Assembly (NCBI GenBank): GCA_009760855.2 | Contig: WPIO01000324.1 | Span: 1 to 64,000, forward strand | Source of the DNA: Cristatella mucedo | Lineage: Eukaryota; Bryozoa; Phylactolaemata; Cristatellidae | Direction of reading: 5' to 3' | Length of the DNA: 64,000 bases | Position numbers and translations under genes: made by a program | The notes under the pieces: model-generated | Seen by the model: only the letters and a program-made list of their open reading frames with translations | What the model was told of the DNA's origin: nothing | Database searches by the model: none | In this document: piece by piece, positions 57,686 through 64,000 of the stretch | How the letters are laid out: each line of letters opens with the position of its first letter | Numbering within the stretch: position 1 is the first letter of the stretch

Positions 57686-58571
57686 ATGCAGCCGCATGGC
57701 ACGCGGATCCGTCGAGCGCCGCGCCTCGGTTGCTGCACTACGGCCGCCGCCTCGTTCGCAACGCAACCGAGACGGCGAACCGAGGCAACGCCGCGTAGGC
57801 AGTGTCGCTCGCTGCTGCCTGCGTGTCTGCCAGGTCCGCTGCTGAGCTGGAGCGACGTCTTGAAGCGCTCCGATCGCATCCGCTGGGTGGCGGCAGCATC
57901 TGAGATCTGCTTCTTCAGCAGGCGCCACGCCCTGTTCTTTGGCCTCGGTCGCTGCGTGCCGGTCGCACGCGGCGACGGCATCTATCAGCGGCCGATGGAT
58001 TTCCTCGTGGATCGGCTGAACCTGGGCGACTGGGTGCACACGTTCCCCGAAGGTGAGCCGCGCGTCAGTCGTCCTCGCCCTGCCGGTCTTAGTTGGCGAG
58101 TGGGGCTCTCGCAATCGACGATCCTGGCACCCTGGTTCGAGTCTCGCTGCAGGCCGTCCTCAATCGCCCAGTGTGCGCCGTGGCTGTGGCCGCCATATGT
58201 CTTCTGCTGCTATACGAACGAGGCTGCTGGATCGGCTGACCGCCGGCCTCGCTCTCGCGCGTGTTCTAGCTGGCTTGAGTGCCGCTGGCTTGACGTCCCA
58301 GTCCGGTGACGTTTGCTGAAGAACCCTCTGCCAATGGCGATTTTGCGGGCAGGAGTATGCTGCCAGCACCGCTGCCGCCGCGTGACACTCTGAGGCAAGG
58401 ATCGATTGGTAGCCCATGCATAGCCTTCCGGTTTTTCGCATTTAGTAATTGCTGACAATCGCACTCTTGCCGTCGTCGTCAAGCAGCATCAGGCGCCTGA
58501 GTCATAGCAGTGCGAGAAGTGAGAGCGAGCCGGAGGCATGCGCCCCTCAATGCTTGTCACGGCGGCTGCAC

Positions 58572-58612
<41 letters not shown>

Positions 58613-59385
58613 CCCATCCTCCCGTCGGTTGCTGTTCCGTCCTGATCGGTGCTCCGTGCCGCGTGGCCAGTCATGGTGCTGGCTATCGCTGGAGCGAGCA
58701 CGCCCCTCCCGGCCGGGGGGGGGGTGGGGGCGTGGCAATGGAACGATGCCGGTTTCGGCTGAGAACGAGGCTCCCTCTCGACTCTCGCTCTCGTTTCGTC
58801 GGTATTCGGCGAGGCGAGCAGGGGAGAGAATTGAGTAGATCCTGCGTATTCGCAGTTGGCAGTGCTGCAGCTGGTGCAGCAGCCCAGAGGTCAGTGGCGA
58901 ACAGGGGTGCAGCAGTGGTTATTGATGACGAAAGAATGTATGCAGCGCTAGTAACGGCTGCTGTCGTTGGTTTGGTGAGGATTACTTGCTGGCCGGCAGG
59001 CAGCGGTTCTCCAACCATCCGGTCACCTTTCCCTGGCTGCTGCTGCAGCCTTTTGCCGTGCTCTCGAAAGAGACGATCGTGGCTGGCAGTGTGGACTCCT
59101 GCTTGTTCCTATCGCCTATGGCATTGTTCTGTAGCAGCAGCAGCAACAGCGCTCGGCTCAGCGTGGCTTGCATGGCAGCATTTTTTGTATGCGCTCCCCC
59201 CCCCCCCCCCCCCGTGGCTAGAGGTAAAGGAGTCTGACCAGCCTGCTCCGCTGCTCAGCTGCTGCTTTGTTCCATCGAGGCTGCTCGCTCATTGTGCTGG
59301 AAACACAGGGCAGTTTGTTCAAGCTTTTCCGTCGTTCTTTTAGGCAAAATTAACGTCACGAAGGAGCCAATGCGACTCAAATGGG
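53497..59385 (+). CDS. TAFAZZIN: Tafazzin, cardiolipin transacylase (partial, C-terminus not found)
   Basis: Tafazzin moves acyl chains between phospholipids and cardiolipin on mitochondrial membranes facing the intermembrane space. I place four exons: 53497-53611, 57302-57430, 57834-58052 and 59344-59385, all junctions phase 1 with GT..AG borders. Exon 1 begins MVAKYYWPFPSSG, close to the start of human tafazzin (WPFP), and then a hydrophobic segment. Exon 2 has the acyltransferase motif NHQSCIDDP with the HX4D pair His71 and Asp76. Exon 3 has ICFFSRRHALFFGLGRCVPV, RGDGIYQRPMDF and DWVHTFPEG. Exon 4 gives GKINVTKEPMRLKWG. The expected following part (GIGRLI-type, then the HVGM region and C-terminus) is not visible up to 64000. 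It may lie beyond the window behind LINE-filled sequence, or be lost. The exon 2 donor GTGCGC is weak. Confidence 0.9.
54439..54464. other. Perfect 26-bp palindrome
   Basis: The half-site gcgtggactcgag is followed at once by its reverse complement. A second palindrome, ggatgacgtcatcc with a central CRE-like TGACGTCA, lies at 54516-54529. Confidence 0.9.
54540..54810 (+). pseudogene. ANT exon fragment interrupted by a SINE
   Basis: The sequence gctgtcaagtacaaaggat (54548-54566) and gactgtgctgtccaaatcat with following codons for KKEGF (54755-54790) match adjacent parts of the ANT last exon around 51966-52025 (AVKYKG then [12 protein letters not shown]). Between them lies a family A SINE (54567-54750). 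The match is only about 60-70 bp in total and then fades. Confidence 0.6.
54567..54750 (+). mobile_element. tRNA-derived SINE, family A, inserted in the ANT fragment
   Basis: The head is decayed, with box B-like gggctcgagtcg near 54617-54628. The body has tattgcccactggaagcg and the end is ctatggaaatgaggctgcta. Confidence 0.7.
55226..55372 (+). mobile_element. tRNA-derived SINE, family B, with LINE-like 3' end
   Basis: The head has ttggcccagtggttaaggtg and box B-like gggctcgagcccc (55302-55314). The 3' part gtagagcgcctgaatagaga with gattaagttctctcag matches the 3' hairpin of the window's main LINE (gtaaagcgcctagaaagaga). This suggests a SINE that borrows the LINE end for retrotransposition. 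Confidence 0.75.
55430..55612 (+). mobile_element. tRNA-derived SINE, family A
   Basis: The head has caatgataaggtgctcgctt and box B-like ggttcgaggct at about 55490-55500. The body has gttgccagctgcaagtggga and the end is ggcgctgctaactcagc. Confidence 0.7.
55868..56225. mobile_element. Two opposed LINE 3' ends
   Basis: A decayed minus-strand terminus (55868-55975, gagaactcaatctcgactca) is followed by a plus-strand one (55990-56225) with gtaaagtgccttgaaagaga, ctctgagggtgctatacaat and a (TTA)n tail. Confidence 0.65.
56450..56660 (-). mobile_element. Decayed LINE C-terminal fragment
   Basis: The complement of the ...LHWLPV / LSLTF... region is recognisable by ccaatgcaggttggtcgg and acgactgataagcctagctt on the plus strand. 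No frame is open. Confidence 0.5.
57592..57686 (+). repeat. (GT)n microsatellite in tafazzin intron 2
   Basis: A pure GT run of about 90 bp, 150 bp before exon 3. Confidence 0.97.
58095..58245 (+). mobile_element. tRNA-derived SINE, family A, in tafazzin intron 3
   Basis: The head is decayed, with box B ggttcgagtctc at 58134-58145, and the end is tgctatacgaacgaggctgc. It begins about 40 bp after the exon 3 donor. Confidence 0.65.
58246..59343. other. Rest of tafazzin intron 3
   Basis: It contains a CT run (58576-58606), a poly-G run (58715-58724), a poly-C run (59197-59213) and no recognisable exon or element. Confidence 0.5.
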
Positions 59386-59938
59386 GTAAGCTAACTGGAT
59401 GCCTGGAGAGGTGGATACAGCTTTATTTTTCTTGCTCTCCCTCTACTGCAGCCGCACCCCATTGTGTGCTTGCTCTCTCTCTCTCTCGGCGCGCCGTCGC
59501 GCTCTAGAGGCTGCTGCTGCTGCCTCGGCATTCGCACGCTTAATCAGCATAAGCAGCAGCCTCGGTGTCGGTGCGAGGGGCTCCTTACTCTGAAGCTGTC
59601 AGTGACCGTACGATAGCTTCCGCTTCCTCTTGGTCCCGTCCCATCTCATCCTGCAGCTGCAGCCTGTTTGCGCATGCTCGAGCACGACGCCGACGGTGTA
59701 CGACAGAGCCGAAGGAGTGCGTGCGCGAACCGAGTGCAGAGCGGTGAGCGCATGAGATGCTCAGCATTCAACGGAAGACGGCGGCAGGCAGGCAGGCATC
59801 GTTCTGTGCGAGCTCCCTTGCTCACCCTAAACCCTTTGCCTCGCCACCCCTGGTCTCCCCCTCCAAATGCCGACTGCCTTTACTTACAGCAGCTCTGCCT
59901 CGATGGGCAACAGTGAGAAAGCGCAGCTGCTCTCCCCC

Positions 59939-59997
<59 letters not shown>

Positions 59998-60689
59998 CGT
60001 TGCTGGTGTGCTGACATGCTAAAAGGGCACGTCTGAGGCGTCTCCTTGGAGCTGAGCCTGGGCCGCTCGTTGGGCGTGGCCAGATTGTCGCCTGCATTCG
60101 TCGGATCGTTTTTCTCCTTTGTCATGCGGAGGCCGGTTTTCCGTTGCACAGTTCAAGTGTAGCAAGTGGCAGCTTTCGGCGCTTGCGCGCGCATGCGGTA
60201 GCCAGCAGACTGTGTCTCACCCAAGGTAGGGGTGATGCGAGCCTGGGTCCCGGGAGCAGTCGAGGCTGTGTGAGTAGCTTGTAAGTAGCCGCATGGGACG
60301 GCTGGATTGGATATGCTCGAGTCAGCAGTAGCAGGAGAGATGTCGTTGTGTAGAATTGTAAAAGTGGGCTCCACAGTCAAGAGTTAAATATTCTGTGGCC
60401 AGCAGCCTGTAAGTGAAGTAATTGCACAGCTGCTTCATTGTCCTTAGATGATCCGAGGCTTGGAGAGGCTGCAGCTGCAGGTGAGGTAGTTAAATTGACT
60501 GACGTTCTGAACCGAATGTCGATTGCCCACCATTCGGATGCTAGACTTAAACCCACGAGTCGAATCGTGCATTGCAAGCAGAGTCTCTACCGGGCTCAGA
60601 CCGTGTGATGGAATGATAAGTACTGTAGCGCTGGGTGTCGTTGGCTGGAAGAATGCGTTCGTGAATCACTTGGCTATGAGATCTTAGCT
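59386..60689. other. Sequence after tafazzin exon 4
   Basis: A CT run (59936-59994) is the only clear feature. I searched for an exon starting with a GIGRLI-like reading and found none. The minus strand of 60153-60380 may be a decayed LINE of the second subfamily. Confidence 0.45.
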
Positions 60690-62575
60690 ATGACCCACGG
60701 ATCGTCGTTTGAAACAGTTTCTGTCAGATCCCCAGAAAGGACTGTGCCCCCCACATCATTTTCACCTATCGACTCCCTTCTGTCTCATTCTCTGACCTTG
60801 TATACGGGTGTGTTTTTGGAGTTCCTCACTAAAATATTCGTTTGGCTGGCCATTATGAGTTGTCGGAGCCTTTATCATTCACGTGGACGACCAAAGCAGC
60901 AGTCGGGTACGTTCATTTCATTACTGTCAGGAGAACTTTGGCATAGTCCTGCACGCTAGTCACGCGACTCGCGTCGTTAGCTATGTTCTGGATCTCAAAT
61001 GATCGCAAAGAGTGTCCCACTCACCTTGGTGTGTGCCCACTGGCCATCTCTGATCGTAGCTTGATCTTGTTTACTGTTCCTTTTCTATCGTATGTACAGG
61101 GTAACGTCGAGTTTGTCGGGCGATGCAACTTGAAAAGCATTGATGCTGTGACATCTTTTAAATCCGTTTGGAATGCCGTCTTCTTGATCTGCACAAAGAT
61201 TCTGCTGACAGCCTTGATACTCTCATTGATGCAGTGAAGCCGAAACTTTGGAATGGATCTCGATGAGCACGCTCGATCGAGTCATCGATGAATCGATGAG
61301 CACGCTCCTCTAAATTCCGTCCGTGTTTGACGTCGTGGAGATTCCTTTCAATGTATCAAAAAACTACAAAAGATGCACCATGTCAAGCAGTGACTTCAAC
61401 GGCGCTCCAACATGTCGGGGGTCTGCCGACGATCTAGCCTGTTTCAAAGACTTCTTCCGAGTCTACACCTGGAAGATCAGAAAAGCCTGGGATTCCTTTT
61501 TTACTAGAAAACTCTAGTCCTGCCAGTCAGACTCAAAACAAATTTGTAAGACGTTGAACAATTTGCCTCGCAAACTCTGCAAGGTTCCACTCCCTTATAC
61601 TAATGGCTTGGCCAATAAGGGTTGGGCCTTCTCTGTTGACGAAATTGCGCACATTCGTGCCTCTATTAAGCCACCTCTGACTAAAGTGTTGTTGAGTCTC
61701 ATCCTGTCCATCTCATCTTCCTTACGAAATGCTCCGATGTTTCTGTCAATGAAATAGCTGAATTAATACAATCTAGTAAAATGCGCTTGTCTTCTGGAAA
61801 CCCAATGCCATTTCCTCTCTGGTCTTCACAGGTAGACACACTCAGTCAAGCCAAAACTAAATTTGTAATGCTTCTCTGGGTAGCGGGTTGTTCCAAACTC
61901 TTTCAAATCGGCCATCGTTTGACCAATGCTTAAAAAGCCTGGGTTGGATTTAGAGGTCTTAGCAAATAACCGCCCAGTTTCCCTTCTTCCTTTTTGCCAA
62001 AGATTCTCGAAAAGATGTAGAATTCATTGAAAAGAATGGATTGTATAAAAAAAAAGACTGTCAGGATTGAAGCGACACAACTCCACCGAAACCGCTTTCC
62101 TCGTTGTAACCAACGACATCCTAAGCAGCAACGATAGCAGTAATATTACTGCCCTGGACCTGCTTGATCTGTGAGCTGTGTTTGATGCTATTGATCACGA
62201 TATCCTACGTGAACGATTGAGAACAACGATCGGTCGGGCAAACGAAGCGCTGGCGTGGTTAAAGCCATACATGTCTGGTCGTGTTCAATCTGTATCGTGT
62301 GGTGGTTACGTCTCATCTGCCAGACTAGTTACCTGTGGAGTTCCATGCGGGTATGTTCACGTCCAATCCCTATGATTAGGGGTTGCATACCACGATGGCT
62401 TGCAAAAAATGCAACTACCTTCTCGGTTCTGTCTTGGCTGAACTATTGTAATTGTGTTTTAGCTGGGCTACCTGAAAAAGCCGTTCAGCCTGTGAAGCTT
62501 GTGATGAATGTGGCTGCAAGGCTAGTCAACAAAACCCAGTGAGTCATGAGTCTTCGTTGCTGAAGGAGCTATAAT
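60690..62575 (+). mobile_element. Degenerate LINE, endonuclease end to C-terminus
   Basis: The plus strand shows in order PLAISDRSLILFTVPFLSYV (near 61045, end of the endonuclease domain), FVGRCNLKSIDAVTSFKSVW, LANKGWAFSVDEIAHIRASI, KPGLDLEVLANNRPVSLLPF (61935-61990), FDAIDHDILRERL (RT catalytic Asp region, 62180) and TCGVPCG. An abrupt jump to LSWLNYCNCVLAGLPEKAVQ (62435-62500) follows. Frameshifts occur, and the YADD part of RT is missing at the jump near 62370. It belongs to the CR1/L2-like group but is not the same subfamily as 31163-33230. Confidence 0.75.
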
Positions 62576-62594
62576 GACTCCTGGTCGATCAACT

Positions 62595-63330
62595 GATAAT
62601 AATAATATATATAATAATAATTATAATATATTTGAATGGCACCATCGGAGAATGTAATCTCTTCATAGGTGCTTTACATATGCTGTAATAGAAGCATAAT
62701 CAAATGGTTAGTAGTAACGTGGACAATGTCAACAAGCATAACATGGTTATAGGTGACTGCACATGGTCAGCATGCAAATGTGGTTAGTGGTAACATGCAC
62801 AGTGTCACCACACATAACCGTACAATGGAAAAGTAACAAGGACTACATAAACGAAATGCTGTCAGAAGCAGATGCATTTTTATCTTAATTTTAAATGTCA
62901 AGTCGGAGGATATTGTAACGTCAGTCAGGAGTGAGTTTCAGGCTTTGGGAGCATGCAAACTGATGGCACGATTTCCGAAGGATTTGAGATTGGTTCGAAT
63001 TATAGCTAAACGACTTTTGATTCAGAAATCAGCAATATGATGCCTAGGCTAATTTGGGAGTAGTTCTTATAGGTAGGTAGGCTGGAGCCAGAGAATGAAG
63101 GTACATACAAGTGAGTGACAGAACCTTGAAGTCGATACTCTGTTTGATTGAAAGCTAGTGCTGGTCAGCAAGAAGTGGTGTGATATGGCAGCTTCGACTC
63201 GCACGACAGACAAGCCTAGCTGAAGAGTTTTGCACAGACCAAGCATCTGATTATTCAGACCAGCTAGCAGTGAGTTACACAAGTCGAGACAGGGTGTCAA
63301 AATGCATAGACCAATTTGTATATAGTATCC
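62595..63330 (-). mobile_element. Diverged LINE C-terminal fragment
   Basis: An A/T-rich tail (62596-62635), a complement of the 3' terminus (tttgaatggcaccatcggag), the untranslated region and a minus-strand decayed C-terminus (LDLCNSLLAGLNNQMLGLCK). It is older-looking than most copies. Confidence 0.75.
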
Positions 63331-63334
63331 CTGT

Positions 63335-64000
63335 CTAGCTCAGCTCGAAATCTAGGTGTCATGTTCCAAAGTGATCTCTCGTTAGACGACCACATCAGCT
63401 CCACAATCAAATCTGCCTACTTTCAGATACATAACATTGCTCAAATTCGGGCTAGATAAGGATACCACGTCTAAGTTGGTCCATGCATTTGTGACATCCC
63501 GTCTTGACTTCTGTAACTCACTGCTTGCTGGCCTACTGCTATGTGCGATCAGGTGATTACAGCTGCTGAAAAATTCCGCAGCTAGGCTTGTCTGTCGTGA
63601 GCGTCGCAGTTGCCACATCACACCACTTCTCGCCGACCTGCACTGGCTCTCAGTCAAGCAAGGGATCGACTTCAAGGTTTTGTCGCTCACTTTTAGGTCA
63701 CTTCATTCTTTGGCTCCAGCCTATCTCTCAGATGCACTCCCACACCAGGCCAGGCATCGTACCACCCGCTTGTCGGAATCCAACAGTTTACCAATACCTC
63801 GTACAAACCTCAAATCCTTTGGAGACCGTGCATTTAGTTCGTATGGTCCCAAAGCCTGGAACTCCCTCCCGACTCACGTCAGAACATCCCCTGACTTGAC
63901 CACATTTAAAAAGAACATTAAAACACCTATTTAGGACAGCATTTAGTGGGTCCCTGCGATTCGTCCTTCATGTGCTTATGCGTGCTGACACTGTGCAAAC
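63335..64000 (+). mobile_element. LINE C-terminal fragment, cut by the window end
   Basis: It starts at ARNLGVMFQSDLS, continues DDHISSTIKSAYFQ, and after frameshifts SLTFRSLHSLAPAYLSDALP, KSFGDRAFSSYGPKAWNSLP and TSPDLTTFKKN. The untranslated region runs to the end of the window. It faces the preceding minus-strand fragment head to head. Confidence 0.9.

Noticed and set aside
57019..57981. A 320-codon minus-strand frame across tafazzin exons 2 and 3
   Set aside because: It runs through a (CA)n repeat and antisense to tafazzin exons, with no recognisable domain.
58510..59343. A 277-codon plus-strand frame in tafazzin intron 3
   Set aside because: It crosses CT, G and C runs, has no domain, and lies between two well-supported tafazzin exons.

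Overview
This is nuclear DNA of a non-vertebrate animal. The genes are split by introns with GT..AG borders and matched phases. Polyadenylation signals follow two gene families, and the remainder is dense with LINE, SINE and DNA-transposon remnants plus long dinucleotide microsatellites. I cannot place the phylum. There is no operon structure, ribosome binding site, CRISPR array or rRNA. Three gene families are recognisable, all on the + strand and all nuclear genes for mitochondrial proteins: 5-aminolevulinate synthase (ALAS, two copies), ADP/ATP translocase (ANT) and tafazzin (partial).

Positions 1-34290 are a tandem segmental duplication. Unit A (about 1-16912) carries a complete eight-exon ALAS gene (coding 7978-16684, 602 codons). 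Unit B (about 16913-34290) carries a second ALAS with the same intron positions and phases in every recognisable exon. That copy has lost both heme-regulatory Cys-Pro motifs, has a decayed exon 2, and has an exact in-frame 91-codon deletion that removes the catalytic lysine and the cofactor-binding aspartate. The sequence at 1-290 matches the flank found just downstream of both ALAS genes, so a further unit probably lies left of the window. The two units differ by private insertions: a Tc1 element and extra copies of an internal repeat in A, and a 3.8-kb LINE nest in ALAS intron 7 in B.

Positions 34300-50000 hold no intact gene I can recognise. They contain layered mobile elements: LINE fragments of a CR1/L2-like family on both strands, a hAT-like DUF4371/ZMYM1-type transposase broken by two LINE insertions, a pogo-like DNA element with matching terminal inverted repeats, a G-rich minisatellite, and two copies of a 105-bp segment that stays open in one frame and differs only synonymously.

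Positions 50000-64000 hold the ANT gene (coding 51091-52145, two coding exons, 313 aa) and then tafazzin. Four tafazzin exons between 53497 and 59385 join in phase 1 and carry the acyltransferase HX4D and FPEG motifs. The C-terminal exons are not visible. Tafazzin intron 1 contains a fragment resembling the last ANT exon, split by a SINE. The window ends in three LINE fragments.

Functionally, ALAS starts heme synthesis in the matrix, ANT exchanges ADP and ATP across the inner membrane, and tafazzin remodels the cardiolipin on which inner-membrane carriers including ANT depend. Co-regulation of the three is conjecture.
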